Positions 1 to 8,875 of a DNA stretch of 64,000 nucleotides are shown one piece after another. The stretch covers positions 1-64,000 of the forward strand of contig JACKAH010000001.1 in assembly GCA_020635175.1 (NCBI GenBank), given 5' to 3'. The translations under genes and the position numbers were made by a program. Source of the stretch: Deltaproteobacteria bacterium. GTDB lineage: Bacteria > Bdellovibrionota_C > UBA2361 > J135. Numbering within the stretch: the first letter of the stretch is position 1; the number at the start of each line of letters is the position of its first letter. The notes below the pieces were generated by a model that saw only the letters and a program-made list of their open reading frames with translations, was not told the DNA's origin and made no database searches.

Positions 1-857
1 CCAAGATCGGCCATGATCCAGTTTCTACCCAAACGCTCAGCAACAATACCTGTTGTGCCCGATCCACAAAAGAAATCTGCCACCAAATCCCCCTCGTTAG
101 ATGAGGCTTTAATGATTCGTTCAAGTAGCGCTTCAGGTTTTTGAGTTGGATAATTGACCTTTTCAGGTTGGTTTCCTCTTAGTGCGGGGATATCCCAAAC
201 ATCTCTAAGTGAAACCATTGTGTAGTGACCCCGATCATCTTCCTGAATCTCTACATTCTGAAATCCATACCTGTGTCCAAGATAAGATTTCTCCTTTTGA
301 TTATTCCAAAGAGCTTTCTCAATATTTTTCGTAACGAAATGTATTGTGTCATGCTTTTTCCCAAAGCCAATCTTCTTGGGCATCCCACCAGTTTTGTAAA
401 ACCAGACACACTCATTAACGTAATTCTCAGTTCCAAAGATCTCTTCCAGCATTATTTTTAGAGGAGCGCTTGCTCTATAGTCACAGTGAAGATAAAGACT
501 TCCATCCTCTGCTAGCAGCTCTTTCATATAAAAGAGACGTTCATATAGAAATTGTAGATACTGATCGATCCCCTCTTCCCAGCTATCTGTGTACGCCTTG
601 CGTTTTTCACCAGCAGTATGATCCCTCTTAGCTCTAGTAGAGGTATAAAAATCACGCTGCGCTGCAAAGGGTGGGTCTACATAGATAAGTTTAATCTTTC
701 CTTTGTATTCGGAAAGCAGGTGTTGCATCACTTCAAGATTATCACCAGAGAAGAGCATGTTGCTAAACCCATCCCCGCCTTCAATCTTATCAACCTTAGA
801 GAAGATAGATTTTGAGCTAAATTTAGGTTTGCGTTTGTTTTTCCACTCAAGTTTCAT
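1..857 (-). CDS. DNA methyltransferase, beta class (3' part cut by window edge)
   Basis: Open frame from ATG at 857 to the window edge, about 285 codons, incomplete at its C-terminus. The order of motifs is that of beta-class amino-methyltransferases: catalytic DPPF (motif IV) near residue 60, then, close to the visible end, the S-adenosylmethionine-binding DFFCGSGTT (motif I). Members methylate adenine N6 or cytosine N4 in duplex DNA. The N-terminus carries FSGDNLEVMQHL, typical of Mod-like and solitary enzymes. No restriction subunit is visible because the gene runs off the window, so R-M versus orphan cannot be decided. It is co-directional with the glycosidase-like gene 69 bp upstream. 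Family certain, target sequence unknown. Confidence 0.9.
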   Translation of the reverse strand, partial: MKLEWKNKRKPKFSSKSIFSKVDKIEGGDGFSNMLFSGDNLEVMQHLLSEYKGKIKLIYVDPPFAAQRDFYTSTRAKRDHTAGEKRKAYTDSWEEGIDQYLQFLYERLFYMKELLAEDGSLYLHCDYRASAPLKIMLEEIFGTENYVNECVWFYKTGGMPKKIGFGKKHDTIHFVTKNIEKALWNNQKEKSYLGHRYGFQNVEIQEDDRGHYTMVSLRDVWDIPALRGNQPEKVNYPTQKPEALLERIIKASSNEGDLVADFFCGSGTTGIVAERLGRNWIMADL

Positions 858-926
858 TGAGCTTGATTGTAGACGATATCTACACCAAGGTCGATAATCT
901 GAGCGAAAAGGTGGCGATTCCGATTT

Positions 927-2864
927 CTATTTTGTTAAATATGCCTCTGCCGCCCTTCTTTTGGGGGTTTCAGCTAATGATTGAGTTAGGCCTTCAACCA
1001 TCCCAAAGCTTTCGTCTCCAAATTCTCCACTCATCCGGTAGAGCGAAACTAGACCGCCGTTGATGCTCTCCCAAGTATCGAAGAAGTCGTTGTAAACTTC
1101 TTCCATACATGCGTGCCTATTTGTATCGATAAAGAGAGTTTTATTCTTAGGGTTCGACCAAAGTACAGCTAAGTGTTGGCCAGCTTCGTAGGTGATAAGC
1201 TCAACTCCATAGTTATCTGCATGCTGTTTATGTTTAGTTATCTGGTTAATTATGTAATTAGTAAAAGTAAGATCGCTTTCAGGCACATTAAATGCCGGAT
1301 TAATCTTATTATGCAGATAATCACAGACAGCCTGCTCGTTTGCGAAGTCGAGATTAGATGTATCACCGCCTCCAAAGTATGGCGCTATCGCAAGCTTATC
1401 AAAGGAGCCGTGCTTAACCGCTTCCGTCAGAACTACCTCTGAGGTCCAAGGATTACCAGATTGCGTTGCAAGTACTTTAACTAGTCGCCCTGGTTGGTTT
1501 GAGAAAACCTGACCAGCTAGATTCTCAATCTGCATTGCTCTTAGCGCATAGTATCTAAGCTGAGCTTGAAACGGATCAGATGATAAATTCAGTGCTAAAC
1601 CATTTTGTTGCGCATAATGCGCTTGCTCAAAGATCGGATTCCATACCTCATTTGAATACTCGAGGTACAGCTTTAGTTTTTTGCTTAATGTACTCTTGAA
1701 CAGGTTTGCAAGTTGGAAGACATAGTTGTCATCAGCTAAATGCGGAACGTTAATCCAAGTGTCTGTACCAAGTAGGTTTGATAATTCAGCGATTAACTCT
1801 AACGGGACAGCTTTTTCTGTGGCGTATGTTACATCTTGCAACGTGGCTCTTTCGGACCAGCTATGTTCTGCTGAATTGTTAGTTTTGGTCCAGTTTAGAA
1901 ATCTAAGAGTTGAATATGGCTGAATTAAACTTAAAAAATCAGGGTGAAATTTTCTTTGTTGATAGAAATCTTTATGGAGTAGGCAAGTATTGCTTCCGCA
2001 ATCTGAGTTCGTTGAACATGCAAGAGTTTGATCTTCAAGGCAACTTCCGCCAGGAGGAAGAACCCTGATATTTCTTATCGGATCAGCAGGATTTGTAGCC
2101 TGAATTGCAACCTCTATTAACCCATGCGAATCATAATAAAAAGAGATTTCGTTATCAGAGTAAGTCAGATCTGAGACATTTTTTACCGCAATTGTACCTG
2201 TACCTTCGTAGTAGAGCGTGTATGTGCCGGTTGGGTACTGAGCTTTAGCCCCATTTATCACATATCTTGCAACTTGATTTGGTTTTAAACTTAGTACATT
2301 GCCATATTGATCTAGGTTAAGTGTGTCACCATTATTCCAGGTTCCCCAAAGATCTCCAGAGATAGGTTCTCTTGCGCGCTTCATTAAGTTGACCTGTGAG
2401 TATGAAACTGACCAGTCAACAAAATGCTCTAAGTTCATTGAAAGTTCACGTTTTACTATTTTACCATCCGCAGTTTTTCTCGGCCCATATTCTGCGCCAA
2501 TTAAGAAAGGCTTCGATATCTCAACATTTGAAGCAGAATTGAAGTTGAATGCAAAAAGGGTAAGCGATTTGGAGAAGGCACTAACGTCTTTTATGTGAAT
2601 GTAATCTCCTCCAGGTTCAATTGTGAAGGGGAGGATCCAAAAATCTTCATAATCGGTTACATATAAAAAGGTACAGGGGAAATTATATCCGTTGTTGTAC
2701 GCGCAGCTAGGATGCAGATCCTTAACCTTAATTGTTGCGAATGGAAGGCGTGATTTTTCAGAGGCGAATTTGAGTACGCTCGGGGCAAGGATTTCTGGCT
2801 CTGCATAGCAGGTAGATAAACCGATAAAAGCCAAGGATAACAGCAGGCACAACCAACTCTTCAC
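927..2864 (-). CDS. secreted glycoside hydrolase-like protein (EYSNEVWN family)
   Basis: About 645 residues. I prefer the GTG at 2864 over the ATG at 2885 because a GGGGG ribosome-binding sequence precedes it by 7 bases and the protein then begins directly with a Sec signal peptide (KSWLCLLLSLAFIGLS). The C-terminal half resembles TIM-barrel glycosidases: LEYSNEVWN with E406 as likely acid/base and TYEAGQ with E560 as likely nucleophile. The middle has a Cys-rich stretch (four Cys around residues 275-298). The N-terminal third is probably beta-sandwich. Related proteins are often called cellulose-binding or hypothetical; the substrate is unknown. It lies 104 bp downstream of phnE, likely with its own promoter. 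Function inferred from motifs only. Confidence 0.7.
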   Translation of the reverse strand: MKSWLCLLLSLAFIGLSTCYAEPEILAPSVLKFASEKSRLPFATIKVKDLHPSCAYNNGYNFPCTFLYVTDYEDFWILPFTIEPGGDYIHIKDVSAFSKSLTLFAFNFNSASNVEISKPFLIGAEYGPRKTADGKIVKRELSMNLEHFVDWSVSYSQVNLMKRAREPISGDLWGTWNNGDTLNLDQYGNVLSLKPNQVARYVINGAKAQYPTGTYTLYYEGTGTIAVKNVSDLTYSDNEISFYYDSHGLIEVAIQATNPADPIRNIRVLPPGGSCLEDQTLACSTNSDCGSNTCLLHKDFYQQRKFHPDFLSLIQPYSTLRFLNWTKTNNSAEHSWSERATLQDVTYATEKAVPLELIAELSNLLGTDTWINVPHLADDNYVFQLANLFKSTLSKKLKLYLEYSNEVWNPIFEQAHYAQQNGLALNLSSDPFQAQLRYYALRAMQIENLAGQVFSNQPGRLVKVLATQSGNPWTSEVVLTEAVKHGSFDKLAIAPYFGGGDTSNLDFANEQAVCDYLHNKINPAFNVPESDLTFTNYIINQITKHKQHADNYGVELITYEAGQHLAVLWSNPKNKTLFIDTNRHACMEEVYNDFFDTWESINGGLVSLYRMSGEFGDESFGMVEGLTQSLAETPKRRAAEAYLTK

Positions 2865-2989
2865 TAAACAACCCCCTAACAACATTCATAAAAACCTGTC
2901 GCTTAAATGATGAGCAAATTTTGTGCCGTAAGATTTGCTAGTGTAAGTAGGGATAGTAACTAGAAATAACTCATAGATATTACTAGAGC

Positions 2990-3784
2990 TTACATCAATT
3001 TCTGTCTGATTTTAGTGCTTAGGGTTTCAACTGCAACAACTAACAAGAAGATAAAAAGGATAATTGTTGAAGCCTCTGCGTAGCGAAACATATCCATTGA
3101 AACTTTAAGCTCAATTCCGATTCCGCCTGCTCCTACAAGTCCAAGTACCACAGATGAACGAGTTGCTTTCTCTAAAGAATACATCGCTGTGTTCGTAAAG
3201 GAGGGCATTGCTGCCGGGAATACAGAGCAGAAAAGTCTTGAGGTTCGATTGGCACCAATTGCAGTTAGTGCTTCTTGTGGCCCACTGTTAATCTCTTCAA
3301 TTGCTTCTGCAAAAAATCTGGCACAGAAACCGATCGTGTCTATCATCAGTGCTAATGTTCCAGCGAATGGTCCTAATCCTACTGTTGCGACAAAAAATAG
3401 TGCCCAGACAAGGTCTGGAACCGATCTGAAAAATGAGATTAGTAGTCGAGTAAATCTATAAACGAGCACATGGGGGCTTTGAGTTCTGCTAGCAAATACT
3501 CCAAGGGGTACGCTTAGAATAACACCGAGGATAGTTCCGCCAATTGCCATCTGAAACGTTTCAAGTAGCGCCTTTCCTATTGCGCCTAATCTATCCATTT
3601 TGGGAGGAAACATTTCAGAGAGCAGAGTTCCCATATTTGGGATCCCCTCAATGAAGTTGCTTAAAGAGATCCCTGCGCCAGAAAAAGATACAACAACAAA
3701 CCAAGCGATAAATATATACAGAGCAAATGAAACTACACTCGGCCGTTCAAATCGATTTGGAAGAGGGTAACTTGCTTCAGTCAT
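2990..3784 (-). CDS. phnE: phosphonate/phosphate-type ABC transporter permease PhnE
   Basis: 264 residues with about six membrane segments, the normal size for PhnE. The binding-protein-dependent permease signature is present (EAxxxIGAxxxxxF region, EALTAIGANRTSRLF). The N-terminal WFVVVSFSGAGISL segment is a typical first helix. It forms the membrane channel that works with the ATPase and the binding protein of the two upstream genes. Its start overlaps the end of phnC by 8 bases, indicating translational coupling. No second permease gene follows, so it should act as a homodimer. Substrate could be phosphonate, phosphite or phosphate; no C-P lyase gene is in view. Confidence 0.9.
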   Translation of the reverse strand: MTEASYPLPNRFERPSVVSFALYIFIAWFVVVSFSGAGISLSNFIEGIPNMGTLLSEMFPPKMDRLGAIGKALLETFQMAIGGTILGVILSVPLGVFASRTQSPHVLVYRFTRLLISFFRSVPDLVWALFFVATVGLGPFAGTLALMIDTIGFCARFFAEAIEEINSGPQEALTAIGANRTSRLFCSVFPAAMPSFTNTAMYSLEKATRSSVVLGLVGAGGIGIELKVSMDMFRYAEASTIILFIFLLVVAVETLSTKIRQKLM

Positions 3785-4565
3785 AAATTCCTCTTAGCTC
3801 AGCAACTGAGATTGAAGAAGATTCTTGATCCAGTTGAATGGTCCCCTTAGAAAGACCAACAACCCTATCAGCATAATCTACTGCATGTTCGAGATGATGA
3901 GTGCAAAAAAGTAGCGTTAAGTTTTCTGAACGAGAAAGTTGGAAAAAGAGATTCATTACCTCCTCTCCCGCTTGAGGATCTAAGCTTGCTACTGGCTCAT
4001 CCGCCATAATGATGGTGGGTCTTTGCATCAATGCGCGAGCAATAGCCACTCTCTGTGATTGTCCACCAGAAAGCTGAGTTACCCTACGAGCGGCAAATTG
4101 AGCGAGTCCAACTCGTTCCAGGCAGTACATAGCTTCCTCTCTGTCCAGGTTAGTCGCGAGACTTTGAAACCAGAGTCGGGCTGAAGGTTTTCTTCCCAAA
4201 GCGCCGTGAAGAACGTTACTTAACACGCTTAATCTTGGCACTAAATTGTGATGTTGAAAGACAAAACCAATCTTTGATCGAGCTTCTCGAAGCCTTGCTC
4301 CAGTAAGCTTTGTTATGTTTTGACCATGCAGGATCACTTCGCCAGAGTCCGGCTCTATCAAGCGAGTAGTGCAGCGAAGCAACGTTGATTTTCCAGAACC
4401 ATTGGATCCAATTAAGGCTACCGCCTGTCCTTTTGGGATCTCTAAGTTTAAGCCTTTTAGAATTGGAGTCTCACCATAGCTTTTTCTGATCTCTCTGATC
4501 TCAATCTCAAGTTCTGCTGTTGAAATTGAAGGAGCTGCTTGATTCATATTAAGTGCAAGGTTCAT
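3777..4565 (-). CDS. phnC: phosphonate/phosphate-type ABC transporter ATPase PhnC
   Basis: 262 residues. All motifs of an active ABC ATPase are visible: Walker A GSNGSGKST (residues 53-61), Q-loop in GFVFQHHNLV, signature LSGGQSQRVAIARAL, Walker B IIMADEPVASLD and the switch His in FCTHH. The N-terminus has about 15 extra residues compared with typical PhnC; ATG codons inside (residue 7) could be alternative starts. It overlaps the preceding phnD stop by one base (positions 4565) and phnE by 8 bases, so the three genes are one operon. Energises import of phosphonate or related phosphorus compounds. Confidence 0.92.
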   Translation of the reverse strand: MNLALNMNQAAPSISTAELEIEIREIRKSYGETPILKGLNLEIPKGQAVALIGSNGSGKSTLLRCTTRLIEPDSGEVILHGQNITKLTGARLREARSKIGFVFQHHNLVPRLSVLSNVLHGALGRKPSARLWFQSLATNLDREEAMYCLERVGLAQFAARRVTQLSGGQSQRVAIARALMQRPTIIMADEPVASLDPQAGEEVMNLFFQLSRSENLTLLFCTHHLEHAVDYADRVVGLSKGTIQLDQESSSISVAELRGIYD

Positions 4566-5440
4566 TAACCGTTCTCGTTTGAATTCAAGTACTCTGGGTA
4601 TCCAGCAGTTGCATACATCTTTCGTATTAGATCGTAGTCTTTGTCCTGAATTTTAGTAGTGAATTTCATCTCTTGATATTTCTTGTTTCGAATTCCTACT
4701 AAGATAGCCTCTGATAACTCATCAGAATGCTGATCGAACGCCTGCCTGATTTTATCAACAACGTTTTTTGGAACATGTGTACCTGCAATAATTAGATCGT
4801 TTGGAAGATCCTCTCCCTTTGCCAGGATCTGATAATCGCTTTCGGAAAGTTCTTTTTCTTTGGATAGAAACAACTGAAAGCGCTCATAGTTAAAACCAAT
4901 CGCTTTTACACTACCTCGTTTAAGGGCCTCCCAGGCTATGTTTTTACTCACATATAAGGGCTGAACATCAGAAGGATTAAGACCATTGTCCTTTAAGATC
5001 TGAAGAGGGGCTAAATAGTAAGAAGTTGATCCAATTTCACCAAACGCAATTTTTTTCCCTTTAAGTTCAGAGATATTTGAAATTTGATTTTTCTTCAGGG
5101 TTATAATGGCAGAAAAATAATCGGGACGATAAAAACCGACAACTGGGTAGGCCTTAGTTCTCTTGCTGATCACAACGTACTCAGCCGGTCCACTGAGTGC
5201 TAAATCTAGCTTTTTTGTTCTCAGTGCTTCAGCTACGGCAGTTCTGCTTGAAACAGGGGTCAGCTCAACCTTCATACCAGTAAATTCTGATAACTTATTC
5301 TGAAACGCTTGAAATTCTCGATGAAGCTCTTCCAAACCAGAGATGTCTGTTACTGCAAATCTAATAGTCTTGGCATCAGCAAAGCTTGATGTCGGTAGTA
5401 GATACAACGCGGATACTAAAAACGAAAATAGATGTTTCAT
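4565..5440 (-). CDS. phnD: phosphate/phosphite/phosphonate-binding periplasmic protein PhnD
   Basis: 291 residues with a clear Sec signal peptide (MKHLFSFLVSALYLLPTSSFADA). The mature part starts IRFAVTDISGLEEL and has the PhnD-family features of a periplasmic binding protein: SEFTGMKVELTPV, DLALSGPAEYVV and GSTSYYLAP, the last two usually contributing to the ligand site. It is the first gene of the phnDCE operon. It is divergent from phoB with 193 bp between them, which fits control by the Pho regulon, although I found no convincing Pho box. The ligand cannot be told from sequence alone. Confidence 0.9.
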   Translation of the reverse strand: MKHLFSFLVSALYLLPTSSFADAKTIRFAVTDISGLEELHREFQAFQNKLSEFTGMKVELTPVSSRTAVAEALRTKKLDLALSGPAEYVVISKRTKAYPVVGFYRPDYFSAIITLKKNQISNISELKGKKIAFGEIGSTSYYLAPLQILKDNGLNPSDVQPLYVSKNIAWEALKRGSVKAIGFNYERFQLFLSKEKELSESDYQILAKGEDLPNDLIIAGTHVPKNVVDKIRQAFDQHSDELSEAILVGIRNKKYQEMKFTTKIQDKDYDLIRKMYATAGYPEYLNSNENG

Positions 5441-5633
5441 AATAAAAATAGTGGGTTAGTTCTTAGCGCAAAGCCTCAACTTAATCACTTTTATATTAGC
5501 AATTTGTTAGTGCTGCCCTCTTTTATCAAAAAATGTTTTCTTACTCCATATCTTCTAATTTATTGGATTATCTTAGTCTTTTTCTATATTCTTACGCCAA
5601 CCATTTATGATCATTTAGAGGTGTCAAGATAAG

Positions 5634-6320
5634 ATGGCTAAAGAGCATATACTAGTAATTGAAGATGAGCAGGATATTCAAGAATTACTCCGTTATAACT
5701 TGAGCTCTGAAGGATATACAGTTACCTGTGTTAGCTCAGGCGAGGAGGGTCTTCAAAAAGCAAGAGCTATTTCCCCAGACTTAATACTCTTAGATCGAAT
5801 GCTTCCTAACATGGAGGGTCTAGATGTATGTCGTGAGTTAAAGAAAGATACCTCAACTGAGGATATTCCAGTAATAATGCTCACTGCAAAAGGTGAAGAG
5901 GCAGATATTATCTCAGGTCTTGAGATGGGCGCTGATGATTATATTCCAAAACCGTTTAGTCCCAAAGTTGTAATTGCTCGTGTTCGTGCAGTCTTAAGAA
6001 GAGAGAAGACGCCTGAAGCACCCGCTGATGTTTTGCGTCGTGGAGACTTGGTGATTAACCCAGGTAAGCACGAAGTAACCATAAATAACGATCAGGTTGC
6101 ACTGACTATAACCGAGTTTAAGATCTTGCATCTTTTAGCACGAAAGCCTGGGTGGGTTTTTAATAGAGATCAGATAGTTGATTCTGTACATGGTGAGAAC
6201 TACGCAGTGACTGATAGATCAGTTGATGTTCAGATTACCGGCCTTAGAAAAAAATTAGGAGTCTCCTCTGCTCTAATTGAAACTGTACGTGGAGTTGGAT
6301 ACAGATTTAAAGAGCTATAG
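5634..6320 (+). CDS. phoB: response regulator PhoB (OmpR/PhoB family)
   Basis: 228 residues. Receiver domain at residues 4-120 with acidic pocket ED (10-11), phospho-acceptor D54 in LILLDRMLP, and the conserved Thr/Lys in MLTAKG and DYIPKPF. A winged-helix DNA-binding domain follows (residues 130-228), with the recognition region RSVDVQITGLRKKLG and the terminal RGVGYRF. Phosphorylated PhoB activates phosphate-starvation genes. The gene is 2 bases upstream of its kinase gene and divergent from phnDCE, which supports the PhoB rather than a generic OmpR assignment. Preceded by an AGAGGT ribosome-binding sequence. Confidence 0.92.
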   Translation: MAKEHILVIEDEQDIQELLRYNLSSEGYTVTCVSSGEEGLQKARAISPDLILLDRMLPNMEGLDVCRELKKDTSTEDIPVIMLTAKGEEADIISGLEMGADDYIPKPFSPKVVIARVRAVLRREKTPEAPADVLRRGDLVINPGKHEVTINNDQVALTITEFKILHLLARKPGWVFNRDQIVDSVHGENYAVTDRSVDVQITGLRKKLGVSSALIETVRGVGYRFKEL

Positions 6321-6322
6321 AG

Positions 6323-7579
6323 ATGTCAGCTAAGAGTAAGCTCTATTCATTCTTTCCCTCCTTATTAACTGATGAGCAGGGCAATGAGCTTGAAGCTATT
6401 GAGCAGGGCCTCGATAGAGTCACCCAAGGTGAACTTTCTTATCGATTTCCAAAAGGTAGAACCAAAGAGTTTCGAAGATTGACGGATCGTTTAAACACGA
6501 TGCTGGAGCGTCTGCAAGATCAGCTCGATGAAGTTTCTAAGCAAAAGAATGAACAGGAGACAATTTTAGCTAGTATGCTGGAAGGGGTAATGGCCGTTGA
6601 TACTGAGCATAAGATAATCTTATGTAATGATGCTATTGGTCAGCTCTTGTCAATTGATAAAACTCAAGTAACGGGGTTGAAAGTTTCTGAAGTTATCAAA
6701 AATGCACAATTGCAAAGATTTATTACGCAAGTTTTAGAAGAAGAAAATGAAAATGAGCAAGAATTAAATCTGAGTGCTTCTGATAATAGAATAATTCAGG
6801 TTTACGGATGTCCAATTCCTCGCAGTGATTTTGAGTCGACAGCCGCGGTTTTTGTTATTAATGATATTACACGTGTTAGAAGGTTAGAGAACGTAAGAAA
6901 AGATTTCGTTGCTAACGTTTCGCATGAACTAAAAACTCCTATTACATCCATAAAGGGTTTTGTTGAAACCTTGCTGAACGGTTCTACACACACTGAGCAA
7001 GACAGAACTCGTTTTTTAGAGATCATTCTACGCCACGCAGATAGACTAAACGCAATCATTGAAGACCTCCTAATCTTAGCTCGTTTAGAAGATGGCGATG
7101 TCAAAGATAGGGGTGAGCTTGGACTCGAAGAGAAAAGTATTCATGAAGTGGTGCAATCTGCATTTGAACTTTGTGAATTCAAAGGCAAAACAAAGGAGAT
7201 TCAGTTTGTTGAGGGCAAAGGAACTGAGATCTCGTTTCCAATGAATGTTTCGTTGTTTGAACAAGCCATATCTAACTTGCTTGAGAATGCAGTTAAGTAC
7301 AGTAATCCTGGTGGAATAGTAGAAGTAAGTGCTGAGAGTTCTAATGGTACCGTAACTGTTCATGTCAAAGATAATGGTGTTGGTATTGAGGAACATCACT
7401 TAAAGAGATTGTTCGAGCGTTTCTATCGTGTTGATAAGGCGCGAAGTCGCGACGTCGGAGGTACAGGACTTGGGCTTGCCATAGTGAAACACATCGTGCA
7501 ACTACATAAGGGTTGGATCTCTGTGGATAGCACCCCTGGTAAAGGCACAACTTTTTCTTTACACTTTAGCAAAGTGTAA
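6323..7579 (+). CDS. phoR: sensor histidine kinase PhoR-like, without membrane segments
   Basis: 418 residues. Order of parts: short N-terminus, HAMP-like helix (residues 25-70), PAS domain (about 80-185), HisKA with the H-box NVSHELKTPITSIKGF (H201), and a HATPase_c domain with N-box NLLENAVKYS, G1 DNGVGI, F-box FERFYR and G2 GGTGLGL. The PAS-HisKA arrangement and the position after phoB match PhoR. Unlike the usual PhoR there is no hydrophobic N-terminal stretch, and the upstream stop codon is only 2 bases away, so no longer start is available. The protein should be cytosolic or bound to the membrane through partners. It starts 2 bases after phoB and is clearly co-transcribed. Confidence 0.9.
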   Translation: MSAKSKLYSFFPSLLTDEQGNELEAIEQGLDRVTQGELSYRFPKGRTKEFRRLTDRLNTMLERLQDQLDEVSKQKNEQETILASMLEGVMAVDTEHKIILCNDAIGQLLSIDKTQVTGLKVSEVIKNAQLQRFITQVLEEENENEQELNLSASDNRIIQVYGCPIPRSDFESTAAVFVINDITRVRRLENVRKDFVANVSHELKTPITSIKGFVETLLNGSTHTEQDRTRFLEIILRHADRLNAIIEDLLILARLEDGDVKDRGELGLEEKSIHEVVQSAFELCEFKGKTKEIQFVEGKGTEISFPMNVSLFEQAISNLLENAVKYSNPGGIVEVSAESSNGTVTVHVKDNGVGIEEHHLKRLFERFYRVDKARSRDVGGTGLGLAIVKHIVQLHKGWISVDSTPGKGTTFSLHFSKV

Positions 7580-7589
7580 AGAGTAACTA

Positions 7590-8249
7590 ATGACATCATT
7601 TGAAATCGAACTTAAATATTTCCTAACTCTGGATAGAGCTAAAGCTGTCTTAGCTCAAAATAATCATATTACAAAAAATTTAGAGCAGTCATTTTTTAAG
7701 AAAAGCGAGTTAGTACAGATCTATGAGCAGTGTTTTACTGTAAACGAAAGAAGTCTGTTAATTGATCAATGCACAGCTGGAAGGGTGCGCAAAGAGATCT
7801 TTAATCAACGTGTTTCTTATTGTGTCACGTTTAAAGGGCCAAAGGATAAAGACCTTAATCGAATCGAATTAGAGAAAAGTATTTCAGAAGAACTCTATCA
7901 GCAGCTATTAAAACATGAGCTGCGAGGAACGATTGCAAAAGACAGGCATGTTGTTGCTGGAAGCCTTGAGCTTGATAGCGGAGAGGTCATTGACTTAAAA
8001 GCTGAGATAGATCTAGTAACCAGCCTTAAACTACCATTTGCTACAGTCGATGTAGAGCTGCCAGATACTCAGTATATCTACCCATTTCGTGAGAAAAAAC
8101 ACTCATTTGATTTTCTAAAAGAAGACGCTTTGGAGTTATCTATTCAGGATAAAAAACTACGAAGTTTTCTTAATATGAAGCACCTCGCTCGTTATGGATA
8201 CGACCAAGATGCTCAAAATGCAGCAGCTTATTTTTTGGCAAGATTGTAA
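7590..8249 (+). CDS. CYTH-domain (triphosphate tunnel metalloenzyme-like) protein
   Basis: 219 residues. The alternating charged residues of a CYTH barrel are visible: FEIELKYFL at the N-terminus (the ExExK signature), RVRKEI, TFKGP, NRIELEKSI, IDLKAEIDLV and TVDVEL. CYTH proteins bind divalent metal and hydrolyse inorganic triphosphate or related nucleotides, or act on thiamine triphosphate; some are adenylate cyclases. The gene follows phoR by 10 bases and is probably co-transcribed with phoBR, which suggests a role in phosphate or polyphosphate metabolism. The first strand reads EIELK rather than EIERK, as in divergent members. Exact substrate unknown. Confidence 0.72.
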   Translation: MTSFEIELKYFLTLDRAKAVLAQNNHITKNLEQSFFKKSELVQIYEQCFTVNERSLLIDQCTAGRVRKEIFNQRVSYCVTFKGPKDKDLNRIELEKSISEELYQQLLKHELRGTIAKDRHVVAGSLELDSGEVIDLKAEIDLVTSLKLPFATVDVELPDTQYIYPFREKKHSFDFLKEDALELSIQDKKLRSFLNMKHLARYGYDQDAQNAAAYFLARL

Positions 8250-8281
8250 GTCCTTATAAACTATGCACGCTGTGCAGCTGC

Positions 8282-8306
8282 TTGTGTATTCCATTACACA
8301 ATTTTC
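8282..8306 (+). terminator. possible terminator after the phoBR-CYTH operon
   Basis: A perfect 7 bp inverted repeat, TTGTGTA and TACACAA, separated by a 6-base loop and followed by TTTTC. It is AT-rich and therefore weak, but it sits 33 bases after the CYTH stop codon and upstream of the pilin operon, where a terminator is expected. Confidence 0.4.
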
Positions 8307-8416
8307 ACTTCATACTTAAATAAATCTTGCGTCATTTCATTAAGTTATAGTTTTTTCCCCCGTTAAATATAAGGAGAATAATTTTTGCATAGATCAACTT
8401 GTGGGGAGATGTATTT

Positions 8417-8875
8417 TTGCAAATAAAGATGGAAGAGAACAGCAGCTTGGAAAGAGGATTTAGCATCATTGAATTACTGGTAACGATTAGCATCATGCTG
8501 GTGTTAATGGCAGTTACTTTTCCTCATCTCGGAAGCTTTTCTTCCCAGATGCAAGCAAGTGATGATGTTCGAAAGCTAGCTTACGCATTAAGCGAACTTA
8601 GAGCCGAAGCAATTCGCTTAAAGACGAACGTACGAATCATGTTTGATGATGAAGGTTATAGTTGGGATATCGATGATAACGATAACTTAAGTCCAGATGG
8701 GTCAATAGCTCTGCACAAGAACTCATCATGGGGTGGTCAAGCATTGCCTTCTGATATAGTTTTTAATGGTCTTGGTATCGCACGTGGTATAGGCACCGAA
8801 ACAGAGATCTCTATCAAGAATTCTGACACAGAGGTTGCCTTGACACTTAATACTAATGGATTTATCGGCATATGA
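8417..8875 (+). CDS. FimT/GspH-like minor prepilin
   Basis: About 153 residues. A class III prepilin signal is present: charged leader ending in Gly14, then FSIIELLVTISIMLVLMA with Glu at mature position 5. The remaining part (LRAEAIRLKTNVRIMF, WGGQALPSDIVFN, ISIKNS) is that of FimT/GspH pseudopilins. It is processed by prepilin peptidase and placed in the pilus tip or initiation complex. Start: TTG at 8417 has GGGGAG 9 bases upstream; the ATG at 8429 is the alternative and lacks a good ribosome-binding sequence. The TTG at 8399 is less likely. First gene of a five- or six-gene minor-pilin operon. Confidence 0.8.
   Translation: MQIKMEENSSLERGFSIIELLVTISIMLVLMAVTFPHLGSFSSQMQASDDVRKLAYALSELRAEAIRLKTNVRIMFDDEGYSWDIDDNDNLSPDGSIALHKNSSWGGQALPSDIVFNGLGIARGIGTETEISIKNSDTEVALTLNTNGFIGI

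Noticed and set aside
5432..5632. 66-codon frame between phnD and phoB
   Set aside because: It occupies the divergent promoter region, has no ribosome-binding sequence and a hydrophobic AT-driven composition with no family resemblance.
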